Made by a program: the position numbers and the translations under genes | Shown here: positions 26,065 through 35,440 of the stretch, in pieces | How positions within the stretch are numbered: position 1 is the first letter of the stretch | Layout of the letters: the number at the start of each line of letters is the position of its first letter | NCBI RefSeq assembly: GCF_024362405.1 | Contig: NZ_CP101454.1 | Coordinates: 1,116,001-1,180,000 of the forward strand | Reading direction: 5' to 3' | DNA from: Halorarius litoreus | GTDB lineage: Archaea > Halobacteriota > Halobacteria > Halobacteriales > Haloarculaceae | DNA: 64,000 nucleotides | The notes under the pieces: model-generated | Database searches by the model: none | Seen by the model: the letters and a program-made list of their open reading frames with translations, nothing else | What the model was told of the DNA's origin: nothing

Positions 26065-27030
26065 ATGACTGCTATCGTCGCGGACGACCTCGTGAAGGAC
26101 TACGGGGACGTACGTGCGCTCGACGGCCTCTCCTTCGAGGTCGAGGAAGGGGAGTTCTTCGGGCTGCTGGGACCGAACGGCGCCGGGAAGACGACGTTCA
26201 TCAACATCCTCGTCGGCCTCGCCCGCTCCACAGGTGGGAACGCCGAGGTGTTCGGCTTCGACGTGGAAGCCGACTACCGCGAGGCCCGCAACCGCATCGG
26301 GCTCGCGCCACAGGAGTTCAACGTCGACCGTTTCTTCCCCATCCACGAGGTGCTCGAACACAAGGCGGGCTACCACGGCATCGCGCCCGAGGAGGCCGCC
26401 CGACGCGCCGACGAGGCGCTCAAGACCGTCGACATCTACGACAAGCGCGAGACGCGCTTCGACTGGCTTTCGGGCGGGATGAAGCGCCGCTTCCTGCTCG
26501 CCCGTGCACTCGTCACCGACCCGGACCTGCTCATCCTCGACGAGCCCACCGCCGGGGTGGACGTCGAACTCCGCCGCGACCTCTGGGACCTCGTCCAGCG
26601 GCTCAACGACGACGGCACCACGGTCCTCCTCACCACCCACTACATCGAGGAGGCCGAGCGGCTCTGTGACCGCGTCGCCATCATGGACGCGGGCAAGAAA
26701 ATCGAGGTCGCCACGCCCGAAGATCTCCAGTCGCGGGGAACCGACACGCTCGTCGTCACGCTCGCGAACGACACCGTCGGCGTGCCCGACCTCGATATCG
26801 AGGGCGTCTACGACGTGTCGCTGGAGGGGCGCGAGCTCTCCATCACCGCCGACAGCGCGGGCGGCGTCGCCCCCGACGTGGTCCGCGCGCTCGACCGCAG
26901 CGGCCACGCTATCGAGAACCTCGACATCCGCCGCGCCTCGCTCGAGGAGGTGTTCGTCGACATGACGCGACTCGACGACGATGACTCGCCCGATGACCAG
27001 CCCGAAGCGACCGCGGAGGCGTCCCGATGA
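26065..27030 (+). CDS. ABC transporter ATP-binding protein (NatA/DrrA type)
   Basis: A 321-aa protein starting MTAIVADDLVKDYG; a CTTAAC box at 26033-26038 lies about 27 nt upstream. Walker A GPNGAGKTT, Q-loop APQEFNVD, signature LSGGMKRRFLLARAL, Walker B LLILDEPTAGVD, H-switch TTHYIEEAE. The C-terminal extension ends in RRASLEEVFVDMTR, a DrrA-like regulatory tail. Forms an exporter with the overlapping permease gene. Substrate (drug, lipid, ion) cannot be read from sequence. Confidence 0.95.
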   Translation: MTAIVADDLVKDYGDVRALDGLSFEVEEGEFFGLLGPNGAGKTTFINILVGLARSTGGNAEVFGFDVEADYREARNRIGLAPQEFNVDRFFPIHEVLEHKAGYHGIAPEEAARRADEALKTVDIYDKRETRFDWLSGGMKRRFLLARALVTDPDLLILDEPTAGVDVELRRDLWDLVQRLNDDGTTVLLTTHYIEEAERLCDRVAIMDAGKKIEVATPEDLQSRGTDTLVVTLANDTVGVPDLDIEGVYDVSLEGRELSITADSAGGVAPDVVRALDRSGHAIENLDIRRASLEEVFVDMTRLDDDDSPDDQPEATAEASR

Positions 27031-27827
27031 GCACCGTCGGCTCGGTGTTCGGCACGGGCTTCCGCTCGCTGCTCAAACGCGAAATCCTGCGATTCGTCCG
27101 TCGCCCCCGCAACACGTTCCTTCCGCCCGCGATCACGAACATCCTCTACTTCTCGGTGTTCGGCGTCATCCTCGGCGGCCGCATCCGCGAGATTCAGGGG
27201 TTCGACTACATCCTCTTCATCCTCCCCGGGCTGGTGGTGCTCGGCGCCGTCTCGAACGCCTTCGAGAACTCCTCCTTTTCCATCTTCCACGGGAGATGGA
27301 ACGAGTACATCCACGAGGTGCTCACCTCGCCACTGTCGTATACGAGTCAGGTGTTCGCGTACGTCGCCGCCGCGGCGCTCAGAGGCATCGTCGTCGGCTT
27401 CATCATCGTCGGCGTCGGCCTCGTGTTCGTCCCCTTCGCCATCGACGGCGGCTCGGTCCCAGTTACGCGCCCGCTGTATCTCGTGGCGTTCATGGTCATC
27501 ATCACTACCCTCTTCGCGAGTTTCGGCGTGATGGGCGGGCTCTGGGCGCACGACTTCGACTACCTCACGGTGCTCAACCAGTTCATCCTCCGGCCGCTGA
27601 CGTTCTTCGGCGGCGTGTTCTACTCGCTCGACATCCTGCCGCCGCTGTACCGCACCCTCTCGCTGTTGAACCCGATGGTGTACATGGTGAACGGCGTCCG
27701 CTTCGGCTTCCTCGGCTACTCCGACGTCGACCCGAACGCGTCGCTCGTCGTCCTGACGACGCTGACGTTCGTCGTGCTGGGTGTCGACGCCTATCTGTTC
27801 AAACGCGGGTACGGCATCATCGAGTGA
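27027..27827 (+). CDS. ABC-2 type permease
   Basis: A 266-aa protein with six predicted membrane helices. Starts MSTVGSVFGTGFRSLLKREIL, with an ATGA overlap to the ATPase gene. Seen: the ABC-2 segment LPGLVVLGAVSNAFENSSFS and the conserved PLTFFGGVFYSLDILPP. Length and layout match DrrB/NodJ permeases. It builds a dimeric exporter with the upstream ATPase. Confidence 0.93.
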   Translation: MSTVGSVFGTGFRSLLKREILRFVRRPRNTFLPPAITNILYFSVFGVILGGRIREIQGFDYILFILPGLVVLGAVSNAFENSSFSIFHGRWNEYIHEVLTSPLSYTSQVFAYVAAAALRGIVVGFIIVGVGLVFVPFAIDGGSVPVTRPLYLVAFMVIITTLFASFGVMGGLWAHDFDYLTVLNQFILRPLTFFGGVFYSLDILPPLYRTLSLLNPMVYMVNGVRFGFLGYSDVDPNASLVVLTTLTFVVLGVDAYLFKRGYGIIE

Positions 27828-27870
27828 GCGGCAGGGGGAGCTATAAGCGCCCCACGACGACATCAGCGGT

Positions 27871-28683
27871 ATGGACGTTCTTGTGACGGGTATCGGAGGG
27901 ACGGTCGGCGGGGCGCTCGTGGACCACTCGACGTACGACTTCGCAGGGCTCGACCGGGAGCCAGGCCAGAACGTCGACCACGTCGCCGACGTCACCGAGT
28001 ACGATGCCGTCCGCGAAGCGGTCGAGGACCAGGACGCCGTCGTCCACCTCGCCGGCGACGCCCGCGTGAGTGCGGGCTGGCAGTCCGTGCTCCAGAACAA
28101 CGTCGTCGGCACGCGAACCGTGCTCCGGGCCGCCGCGGATGCAGGCGTCGAGTCGGTCGTGTTCGCCTCCTCGAACCACGTCGTCGGCGGCTACGAGGAC
28201 GAGTTCGCGCCCGAGCTGTACGACCCCGACTTCGAGTTGACGGTGGACCACGAGAGCCCGATTCGCCCGGACTCCGACTACGGCACCTCGAAGGTGTACG
28301 GGGAAGCCGCCGGTCGGCAGTACGTCGAGCAACACGACTACCCGAAACGGTTCTACGCGCTTCGCATCGCGAGCGTTCGGCCCCCGGCGTACGACCACCC
28401 GTACGGCGACGCCGAACGGGGCGTCGACCAGGGGCGCTGGGAGCGCGGCAGCGAGGCGTACGAGCGGTCGGTCGCGCGGCTCCACGCCACCTGGCAGTCG
28501 CGCCGCGACATCGCGAACCTGGTCGACGGCTGTCTCCGCGACGACAGCGTCGCGTTCGACGTGTTCTACGGCGTCAGCGACAACCGCGCGAGCTGGTTCG
28601 ACATCGAACACGCGCGCAAGGTGGTCGGATACGACCCCCACGACAGCGCGGACGAGTGGGAGGCGCGGCCGCAGGAAGAATAG
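27871..28683 (+). CDS. NAD-dependent sugar epimerase/dehydratase family
   Basis: A 270-aa extended short-chain dehydrogenase. NAD-binding GIGGTVGGAL at residues 7-16, acidic D32/DREPG for adenosine ribose, catalytic YGTSK (Tyr and Lys) with the upstream Ser in FASSNHVVGGYE. Resembles uronate dehydrogenases and NAD-dependent epimerases of the haloarchaeal type. A sugar-acid substrate is possible but not shown. Not co-directional by overlap with the ABC genes: 43 bp gap with its own possible promoter. Confidence 0.88.
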   Translation: MDVLVTGIGGTVGGALVDHSTYDFAGLDREPGQNVDHVADVTEYDAVREAVEDQDAVVHLAGDARVSAGWQSVLQNNVVGTRTVLRAAADAGVESVVFASSNHVVGGYEDEFAPELYDPDFELTVDHESPIRPDSDYGTSKVYGEAAGRQYVEQHDYPKRFYALRIASVRPPAYDHPYGDAERGVDQGRWERGSEAYERSVARLHATWQSRRDIANLVDGCLRDDSVAFDVFYGVSDNRASWFDIEHARKVVGYDPHDSADEWEARPQEE

Positions 28684-28736
28684 CGACCGTCGAGGACGGA
28701 GAAAAACCTACCCTTCGAGCGACCGAAGGGCTAGCT

Positions 28737-28913
28737 ATGTACCGCGCGATACTCCCGAACGGGCAGCTCGAGTGTCACGAGTACGAACGCGACGACGAGG
28801 GCGTCACCCTCTACAGCGAGTCGGGTGAGTTGCTGGCGTTCGTCCCCTACGCGAGCCTCGAAGCGCTGCTGACGGAGGCGGCGTACACCGGCGACGAGCC
28901 GGGCGTGATGTGA
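28737..28913 (+). CDS. 58-aa haloarchaeal protein
   Basis: Starts MYRAILPNGQLECHEYERDD and ends TAAYTGDEPGVM-like (EAAYTGDEPGVM). Short beta-rich segment, no cysteine pairs apart from one Cys. An A-rich GAAAAACC box lies about 25-35 nt upstream, which supports leaderless expression. Function unknown. Confidence 0.65.
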   Translation: MYRAILPNGQLECHEYERDDEGVTLYSESGELLAFVPYASLEALLTEAAYTGDEPGVM

Positions 28914-29095
28914 TCGGAAACCGGTAGTCGCCGAAACCCTCGGTTCGTGGCCGACGTCCACGCCCGAGCGAGGCTGCGACAGCGTTCGTGCGACCGACGC
29001 GCGCCGACGCGATCCGTCGACTGGCGCGTCTCACGGGGGCTGGTCGGGAGAGGACGGGGCGGGCTCGACCGCACGCTCCGGTACGAACCCGAGGA

Positions 29096-29485
29096 TTAGA
29101 CGTTATCCGGCGTCTCGTCGTCTTCGACGGCGCGCTTCATCGACTCGCGGCGGGACTTCGCGTCGCGACCCGTCGCCTCCAGCAGGAACTCGTTTTTCGC
29201 GGCGTTGGCGTCGCCCGCAGCGTCGACGTCGCCGGTCTCCATCAGCTCCTGGAGGTCGCGCTCCTGGAAGTCGACCGCGAGCTTGTCCTTCTTGCCGGAG
29301 TAGGCCACGGCCCCGACGATGACCTTCTCGAAGACGGGGTTCTTCGGCTCGCCCACGACGTACAGGTCAGAGCCCTTGAACTCCTGGGTGCCCGTGATGG
29401 GGCCGAAGTAGTCCTCGACGGTCGCCTTCATGTCGGGGATTCGCTCCTCGAGATACTCCCCGCGCCGCATCTTGTACTCCTCCAT
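29096..29485 (-). CDS. DUF5611-like archaeal protein
   Basis: A 129-aa protein with start at MEEYKMRRGEYLEERI (29485); the longer frame to 29581 overlaps the upstream gene's 3' region and is unlikely. Core: PDMKATVEDYFG, LYVVGEPKNPVFEKVIVGAVAY, KKDKLAVDF. Acidic C-terminal tail. A single-domain archaeal family whose fold resembles small alpha/beta proteins; role unknown. Confidence 0.85.
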   Translation of the reverse strand: MEEYKMRRGEYLEERIPDMKATVEDYFGPITGTQEFKGSDLYVVGEPKNPVFEKVIVGAVAYSGKKDKLAVDFQERDLQELMETGDVDAAGDANAAKNEFLLEATGRDAKSRRESMKRAVEDDETPDNV

Positions 29486-29547
29486 GGCCAGGGTTTCTAC
29501 CGGCGATGGTTTACCGATTTCGCTCGCGACTCCCGGGAGCGTGCCAG

Positions 29548-30294
29548 CTACTCGCCAGCTTCGAGATAGCCGCGCTGACACTCCGGACAGGCGTCACCCG
29601 CCCGCAGCGGCGAGTTCTCCGCGCGCGTCGTGAAGCCACACTCGGGACAGGCGTACTCGCCGTCGGGCACGGAGATGCCGCCGAGCGATTCGGTGCTCGC
29701 GTCGGACGTCTCGCTCGACGCCGCGGCGTTCGCCGGGTCCGCCTCGGCGTCGATGAACTCGCCGCCGTCGGCGTCCGCGGGGTCGGCCTCGGCGGCGGGC
29801 TCGGCCTCGTCGTCTGTCTCGGGGGCCGCGTCGACATCGGCAGTCTCGTCCGCTTCCGGCTCCGCGGTGGGGCGCGTCAGCTGGCCGGGGTCCCAGTCGG
29901 TCTCGTCGTCAGGCCACTGGCCCGGCCGGCGGTCGCTGGGGCGGTTGTCCTCCAGGATCTCTGCGTCCTCCTCGTCGGGGTTCTCAGGGGACTCGAACTC
30001 CTCGAGGTCGCTCCCGCTCTCGAACCCGCCACCCGTCGGCGCGGTGTCGTCGGCACCGGCGGCCAGCTCCCCCAGGGCGGTGCTCGACGACTCCCCCTCG
30101 TCGAGGTCCACCTCGTCCGGGTCGACGATGGACGTGACCTCCTTGTTCTCCGAGACGACGCGCGTCTCACCACACCGGCTGCACCGCTCGACCTCCTTGA
30201 CGACGGTGACGACCTCGCTGCCTCGCTCCTCGCGCTCCCGTTCGACGTCCGTCTCGTCGAACGAGTGCCCGAACAACGAACACTTGAGTCCCAT
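29548..30294 (-). CDS. Zinc-binding protein with long acidic linker (DUF7093-like)
   Basis: A 248-aa protein. N-terminus MGLKCSLFGHSFDETDVERE with CSRCG at about 40, a zinc ribbon. Middle about 70-200: Asp/Glu/Ala-rich disordered linker. C-terminus: a second ribbon, CPECGFTTRAEN and CPECQRGYLEAGE. The start at 30294 is the only one that keeps the conserved N-terminus. Two zinc ribbons joined by an acidic spacer suggest a nucleic-acid or adaptor role. Unknown. Confidence 0.82.
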   Translation of the reverse strand: MGLKCSLFGHSFDETDVEREREERGSEVVTVVKEVERCSRCGETRVVSENKEVTSIVDPDEVDLDEGESSSTALGELAAGADDTAPTGGGFESGSDLEEFESPENPDEEDAEILEDNRPSDRRPGQWPDDETDWDPGQLTRPTAEPEADETADVDAAPETDDEAEPAAEADPADADGGEFIDAEADPANAAASSETSDASTESLGGISVPDGEYACPECGFTTRAENSPLRAGDACPECQRGYLEAGE

Positions 30295-30401
30295 TACCGC
30301 ACGTTCCCGCCGTCGCAAAGATAAGGCTACCGACGAGCGACGCCCGCACACCCGCAGGACGAACTGCCCGGCTTTTTCATCCACCACCCCGAACCCCGAC
30401 C

Positions 30402-30770
30402 ATGCACTTCGACCAGCGGGAACAGGCCGCGCTCCGCGAGGTCGGACTCGACACCGACGACCTCCAGCGTGCCTCCCAACTCGTCGCCGACGCCGTCGAC
30501 GAGACCGCCACCGAACTGGAGGCGTTCTTCGACCGCGAAGTCGTCTACTCGGACATGGACCTCGCACACAGCGCCGCCCAATTCGCCGAACACACGGTGC
30601 GCTTCCTCGACACCTACACGCACGCCGCCGTGTTGCAGGGGTGGCTCCGGTTCGAAACCTGGGGCGTCGCCGTGGAGGACGGGCGCGTACTCGCCGACGA
30701 CGTCGTCGAGCTGACGCTCGCCGGGCGGCACGGCCGCACCCGGTTCGCTACCACCCCGGAGGCACTGTGA
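30402..30770 (+). CDS. Haloarchaeal conserved protein (DUF7532-like)
   Basis: A 122-aa protein starting MHFDQREQAALREVGLD. Helical first half, then YSDMDLAHSAAQFAEH and LRFETWGVAVEDGRVLADDVVELTL. No cysteine or catalytic motif. Its stop TGA overlaps the GTG start of the FAU-1-like gene (GTGA, 30767-30770), so the two are translationally coupled and possibly function together. Family number is from memory. Confidence 0.78.
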   Translation: MHFDQREQAALREVGLDTDDLQRASQLVADAVDETATELEAFFDREVVYSDMDLAHSAAQFAEHTVRFLDTYTHAAVLQGWLRFETWGVAVEDGRVLADDVVELTLAGRHGRTRFATTPEAL

Positions 30771-32194
30771 ACGTCCGCGTCCGCGGCATCTACACCACCG
30801 CCGTCACCGAACTGTTCCACAACGGCGACGAGGACCACGCGGTCGTGCAGGCCTCACCACCCATCCGAGAGCGGTTCGATACCGAGTTCTCGGTCGCGCC
30901 CGCCGACGTGCGCGCCGAGACGACGTTCGACCGGCAGGGACTCACGCTCGTCGGCACGCCCGAGCACGTCGAGACCGCCCGCACCCGTCTCCAGGCGCTC
31001 TCGCGCGACACGCTCGCATGGGCCGACCCCGCCCCCGCGGGCGCGGTGTTCCAGGGCGTCGTCACCGACACGCTCGGCTCGGGGGCCGTAGTTGATTTAG
31101 GCGACGCGGAGGGGTTCCTCCCGTACGACAACAGCGAGCAGTATCTGGAGGGCGACGAGACGCTGGTCGTGCAGGTTCGGACCCCGGAACCGCCGTGGGG
31201 CTCGAACCGGCCGACGCTCGACACCGCGCTCGACGTCGAGACCGATCTCGTGCGACTCGTCCGCGGCGGCACGAGCGAGCGGACGGGCGCGGCGAACCTC
31301 GAAGACCTCCTGCCGGTCGACCCGCCCGAGGGCTGGGCCGTCCGCTGGGGGCGCGACGAGGACGAGGCGTCGATGGACGCGCTCGCCGATGCGCTCCGGG
31401 CGGCGACCGACGCCGCCGAGGACATCGACACCGGACTCGCGGCCGCCGACCCCGACGACGCACCCGGTGAACTCGTGGCACCGTTCGGCACCACCCACGT
31501 CTGGTTCGGCCGCGAGGGTCGGTTCGCGCTCGACGAGTATCGGGGGCGCGTCACCCCGACGATGCCCGGCCACCACCGCATCAAGGCCGCGACGAACGCC
31601 GCGAGCGCCGCCGTCGACTTCGCGGAGGCCATCTGTGGGCCCAGGGCGGCTTCAGCCGCCGACGGCGAGCGGGGAGCGGAGCGACCCGCGAGCGGCGCGT
31701 TCCCGTTCGACGTCGTCACCCGGCAGTTCGGCCCCGTCGAGGGCGACACCGTCGCCATCGGTCACGGGAAGCCCGACGGCCGGCTCATCACGCTCGGTCG
31801 CGGCGAGGTGACGAACCGCGAGCCCGAGGGGAGCATCACGCTCGAACGCGAGATGCACCCCGGCGGGACGTACGACGCGCTCGGCGTCGAGCGAGCGGCC
31901 GGCGACGTCGCCATCACGAAGTTCGTCGAGGGTCGCTGGTGGTACGCGACGGTGTATCGGGGCGAGGACGGCACCCGACGAGGCACGTACGTCAACGTCT
32001 GCACGCCGGTCGAGGTGTTCCCCGACCAGGTGCGGTACGTCGACCTCCACGTCGACGTGGTGAAGGGCCCCGACGGCGAGGTCCGGCGGGTCGACGACGA
32101 CGAACTCGACGCGGCCGTCGACGCTGGCTACCTCTCCGAGCCGCTCGCCGAGAAAGCGCGCGAGGTGGCGTCGAAGGTGGAGCGGGCGCTGTAG
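30767..32194 (+). CDS. FAU-1-type RNA-binding protein / ribonuclease with DUF402 domain
   Basis: A 475-aa protein starting at a GTG (NVRVRGIYTTAVTELF). N-terminal half: RNase E/G-like S1-type region, GVVTDTLGSGAVVDLGDAEGF. C-terminal: DUF402 domain with FDVVTRQFG, ITLEREMHPGGTYDALG, and YVDLHVDVVKGPDGEVRRVD. The archaeal FAU-1 protein binds AU-rich RNA and has been implicated in 5S rRNA processing. Length about 470 aa fits. Coupled to the upstream 122-aa gene by a GTGA overlap. Confidence 0.9.
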   Translation: MNVRVRGIYTTAVTELFHNGDEDHAVVQASPPIRERFDTEFSVAPADVRAETTFDRQGLTLVGTPEHVETARTRLQALSRDTLAWADPAPAGAVFQGVVTDTLGSGAVVDLGDAEGFLPYDNSEQYLEGDETLVVQVRTPEPPWGSNRPTLDTALDVETDLVRLVRGGTSERTGAANLEDLLPVDPPEGWAVRWGRDEDEASMDALADALRAATDAAEDIDTGLAAADPDDAPGELVAPFGTTHVWFGREGRFALDEYRGRVTPTMPGHHRIKAATNAASAAVDFAEAICGPRAASAADGERGAERPASGAFPFDVVTRQFGPVEGDTVAIGHGKPDGRLITLGRGEVTNREPEGSITLEREMHPGGTYDALGVERAAGDVAITKFVEGRWWYATVYRGEDGTRRGTYVNVCTPVEVFPDQVRYVDLHVDVVKGPDGEVRRVDDDELDAAVDAGYLSEPLAEKAREVASKVERAL

Positions 32195-32197
32195 GCG

Positions 32198-33640
32198 CTA
32201 CTCGTCCTCGCGGCGGAGCGCACGCCACGCTGCCCCGAGCCCGAGCGCCGCTGCCCCCGTGAGCAGGCCGAGACCGGGGCCGCTCGCGCCGGTCGTCGGC
32301 GACGGCGACTCGCTCGGGGCCGTCGGCGAGGCGGTCGGTGAGGCCGTGGCGGTCGGCGACCCCGACGCCGGTGTGGCGGTCGGCGTGGCGGTGGCAACCG
32401 GGCCATCTGGCACCGGGAACGTGTAGATGGCCGCACCGGGACCGTCCGCGAACGACGACTCCGTCTGCGAGGGGTCCTTCCGGCTCGACGCGACGAAGAA
32501 CGACTCGGTGGCGTACTGTGCGGTCCAGAAGCTCGTCGTCGCGCTGTCCCGGAAGTGGGCGAACTCCCGCGGGTTCGCGGGGTCCGAGATGTCGTGGACC
32601 TTCACCCCACCCCGATACCACGAGGTGAACAGCCGGTCGCCGCGAATCTCGAAGTTGTGCGAGGTGGTCCAGACGCCGGTGACGTCCTCGTCGTCGGTGG
32701 GGGGTGCCTCGATCTCCGAGAGCTTGGTGGGGGAGGCGGGGTCCGAGACGTCGTAGAGGTGGACCGACCCCGGCCGCACGTCCGGCTGGTCGTTGTCGAC
32801 GTCCCACGCCTCGACGCTGATGCCGACGATGGTACCGTCGTCGTTCGGCGCGGCGAAGTGGTCGTTGCCGGGGGGCTGGCGCCCCGCCTCCGAGGAGGCG
32901 TCGCTCGACAGGTCGACGAACTCCGAGGCGTCCTGGCCCCGGACCTTCGCCGCGAGTTCGGGGGTCGTCGGGTCGGAGACGTCCACCAGCCAGGTGCCGG
33001 CGTCCCACTGTGCGAGATACGCGACGTCGCCGTCGAGGGTCACGTCGTGGAGCGGCCAGTGGATGAACCGCACGTCCTGCCACGTCGGGTCCTGTGAGAC
33101 GACCGACCACCGGCCGAGCTCCTCGCCAGTCTCGGCGTCGACGAGGACGAGCGGGTTGCGGTCGCCGTCGTTGCCACACAGCGCGACCACGCCGTCCGAG
33201 ATGTCGCAGTTGTGGTTGAAGAAGTCGGTCTCGTGGACCGACACCTGTTCGGGAGCGGTCGGGTCGGAGACGTCGTAGACGACGACGGCCCGCAGTTGGG
33301 GGCCGGGGTTCGCGGGGCCCGTCACCGCGAGCCGGTCGCCGTCGACCTTCACGTCGTAGATGCCGCGCATGGGGCCGTCGTCGTGGTCGCCCAGCACGTT
33401 CCGGTCCTCGTAGACGATCTCGGGGGCAGCAGGGTCCGACACGTCGACCACGGCGAAGCCGTCGGTGACCGCGACGTAGACGAACCCGTCGTCGCCGACG
33501 ACGGCTTCCTTCGCGCCGGTCAGGGGGACGCGGCCGAGCGGCTGGAACCCGGACTGCACGGTTCGACCGCTCGCACCGGTGGCGAGCGTCGGGAGAGTGA
33601 GTGCTACGCCGGCCGCGCGGAGGGCGTCGCGTCGTCGCAT
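32198..33640 (-). CDS. LVIVD-repeat surface protein with C-terminal sorting signal
   Basis: A 480-aa protein, start MRRRDALRAAGVALTLP (33640), a Tat-like signal. Body is a beta-propeller of LVIVD units; five are clear: VVDVSDPAAPE, VYDVSDPTAPE, LVDVSDPTTPE, LYDVSDPASPT and VHDISDPANPR. Then a Pro/Thr/Ser-rich stalk (TATPTATPASGSPT) and a C-terminal SGPGLGLLTGAAALGLGAA followed by RRED. The tail resembles the PGF-CTERM signal cut by archaeosortase A, with a PGL variant. Probably a lipid-anchored cell-surface protein. Convergent with the FAU-1 gene. Confidence 0.88.
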   Translation of the reverse strand: MRRRDALRAAGVALTLPTLATGASGRTVQSGFQPLGRVPLTGAKEAVVGDDGFVYVAVTDGFAVVDVSDPAAPEIVYEDRNVLGDHDDGPMRGIYDVKVDGDRLAVTGPANPGPQLRAVVVYDVSDPTAPEQVSVHETDFFNHNCDISDGVVALCGNDGDRNPLVLVDAETGEELGRWSVVSQDPTWQDVRFIHWPLHDVTLDGDVAYLAQWDAGTWLVDVSDPTTPELAAKVRGQDASEFVDLSSDASSEAGRQPPGNDHFAAPNDDGTIVGISVEAWDVDNDQPDVRPGSVHLYDVSDPASPTKLSEIEAPPTDDEDVTGVWTTSHNFEIRGDRLFTSWYRGGVKVHDISDPANPREFAHFRDSATTSFWTAQYATESFFVASSRKDPSQTESSFADGPGAAIYTFPVPDGPVATATPTATPASGSPTATASPTASPTAPSESPSPTTGASGPGLGLLTGAAALGLGAAWRALRREDE

Positions 33641-33742
33641 GGACGCCCATCCGGGCCGCGAAGTCAAAAGGAGGTGGGTCAAATGCGTTGCCGTAGTCGA
33701 GCCCCCAGCACGCCTATCCCGGTGGGTAGCGAACGCCGAGGT

Positions 33743-34477
33743 ATGCAACCCGACCTCGACGGCCGCGTCGCGCTCGTCACCGGGAGCGCCACGGGACTGG
33801 GTCGCGCCTTCTTGCTCGCGCTCGCCGACTACGGCGCCGACGTGTGCGTCCACTACAACACCAGCGACGAGGCCGCAGCCGAGACCGCCGACGACGCCCG
33901 CGAGCGCGGGGTCGAGGCGACGACCGCGAGCGCCGACGTGACCGACCCGGCCGACGTGGACGCGCTGTTCGACCGCGTCGAGGCGCAACTGGGACGCGTC
34001 GACCTCCTCGTCAACAACGTCGGCAACTTCGCACCGAGTCACTGGGCGGATATCGAGTGGGACCGCTGGACGAACGTCGTCGAAACGAACTACTACGGGA
34101 CGGTACTGTGTTCGAAGCGGGCGCTCGGGCCGATGCGCGAGCAGTCGTGGGGCCGCATCGTCAACGTCGGCTACGCCTCGGCCGAGAAGGGACTGGTCTC
34201 GCCGAAGAACTTCCCGTACTTCGCCGCCAAGAACTCGGTGCTGATGTTCACCCGGATGCTCGCCGCCGACACACAGGACGACGGCATCACCGTCAACGCC
34301 GTCTCGCCGTACGTCGTCGAGAACTCCGACGAGTTCCCCGACGACGCGCCACGCGGCCGGTGGGCAAGCTACGAGGATCTGGTCGCGCCGCTGCTGTTCT
34401 TCTGTGGCGACGACGCCGACTACATCTCCGGACAGAACGTCGAGGTCGACGGCGGGTGGCTCCCCGAGACGGTGTAG
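33743..34477 (+). CDS. Short-chain dehydrogenase/reductase (FabG-like)
   Basis: A 244-aa classical SDR. TGSATGLGRA at residues 11-20 (cofactor loop), NNVGNF at about 87, Ser in NVGYASAEKG, YFAAK catalytic Tyr and Lys, and SGQNVEVDGGW near the C-terminus. Start MQPDLDGRVALVTG at 33743. Most similar in pattern to 3-oxoacyl-ACP reductase-like SDRs. NADP or NAD specificity is not obvious. Confidence 0.92.
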   Translation: MQPDLDGRVALVTGSATGLGRAFLLALADYGADVCVHYNTSDEAAAETADDARERGVEATTASADVTDPADVDALFDRVEAQLGRVDLLVNNVGNFAPSHWADIEWDRWTNVVETNYYGTVLCSKRALGPMREQSWGRIVNVGYASAEKGLVSPKNFPYFAAKNSVLMFTRMLAADTQDDGITVNAVSPYVVENSDEFPDDAPRGRWASYEDLVAPLLFFCGDDADYISGQNVEVDGGWLPETV

Positions 34478-34663
34478 TCACTCCTGCGTCGCGAGCACGA
34501 CGCCGATGGCGACGCCGACGCCGAGAAACGCCGGGAGCCACAGCGCGAAGTTGTCCGTGGCGACGCCGAGGAGCGTTCCGAGAGCGACACCGACCACGAC
34601 GCCGAGGCCGAGTCGAACCGGGTGCGAGAGCGCACCGAGTGCTGCGTCGAAGTCGCTTTCCAT
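34478..34663 (-). CDS. Small two-span membrane protein
   Basis: A 61-aa protein: MESDFDAALGALSHPVRLGL, then two helices (VVVGVALGTLLGVATDNFAL and LPAFLGVGVAIGVVLA). Stop codon abuts the SDR stop (34477/34478, convergent). Ends the same-strand run that includes the frameshifted GIDE gene. Function unknown. Confidence 0.75.
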   Translation of the reverse strand: MESDFDAALGALSHPVRLGLGVVVGVALGTLLGVATDNFALWLPAFLGVGVAIGVVLATQE

Positions 34664-34741
34664 GTCGGCCGCTCGTCGGGCGGCCGTTTAGCCGTTTCGT
34701 CGTCCGCACGGACGGATACCGGGCAGAACACCGTCGAGCCC

Positions 34742-35436
34742 TCACAGACAGCAGGCCGACCGTCGACAGCAGTATCCAGCCGCTCACGGCGACCACCACG
34801 ACGCCGAGGAGGAACGCCACGACCGCTTGGCCCGCGTGCCGCAGCGCCGTTCGCGTCTCCGAACTCGTCGAGACGACGAACCGCTCGCGGACGTAGTTCT
34901 CGATGGTCGTCTCGCCGACCTCGGCGGCCTCACCGAGCACGTACACCTCCGCTCCGGCTTCGAGACGCCGGGAGGTCGAGGTCGTCCGGGAGCCCCGAGT
35001 CGAGCCAGCCTTCGGTCTCGGTCTCGCCCGTCGGGAGGTCCCGGGGCTCGTCGCTGACACCAGGCCCCTTCTTGGCCGGGTCGACGAGCACCTCGCCGGT
35101 GCCGTCGCGGACGGCAAACGGCACGGTCCCACCACCCTGTTCGAGCGTGTCCCAGTCCTTCAGCAGGTTGCCGGCGTCGCGGTCCTTCTCCTCGATCTGC
35201 CACTCGTAGGCGACACACTCGGTGCCGGTGAGCGGGGCTTCCAGCGTGGTCCGCGCGTGGACCGTCCCCACCACTTCGGTAGTGCCGGGCGAGACGAACC
35301 CGGCGTCGGTGGTCGGCGTCGTGCGTATCGCCCGGACGTTCCCCGCGCGGTTGACTGCGTAGACGACGAGTCCGAACCCGATGACGAGGAGGAACAGCCA
35401 GACCAGACTCCCGAGAATGGTGTCGAGGACGCTCAC
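34742..35436 (-). pseudogene. Frameshifted GIDE-domain membrane protein
   Basis: Begins MSVLDTILGSLVWLFLLVIG (helix 1), followed by a GIDE-like domain: GTVHARTTLEAPLTGTECVAYEW and VPFAVRDGTGEVLVDPAK. At about 34972 the frame is lost; the +1 frame continues RLEAGAEVYVLGEAAEVGE and the second helix VVAFLLGVVVVAVSGWILL. Removing one G in the CCGG near 34970-34975 restores the protein. The true stop also needs a further shift (a TGA at 34742-34744 in the third frame). GIDE domains occur in E3-ligase-like membrane proteins. Confidence 0.65.
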
Positions 35437-35440
35437 GGCC

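Noticed and set aside
29630..30766. Plus-strand extension of the FAU-1-like frame through the DUF7093-like gene
   Set aside because: The region is antisense to a two-zinc-ribbon gene; the GTG start at 30767 coupled by GTGA is much better.
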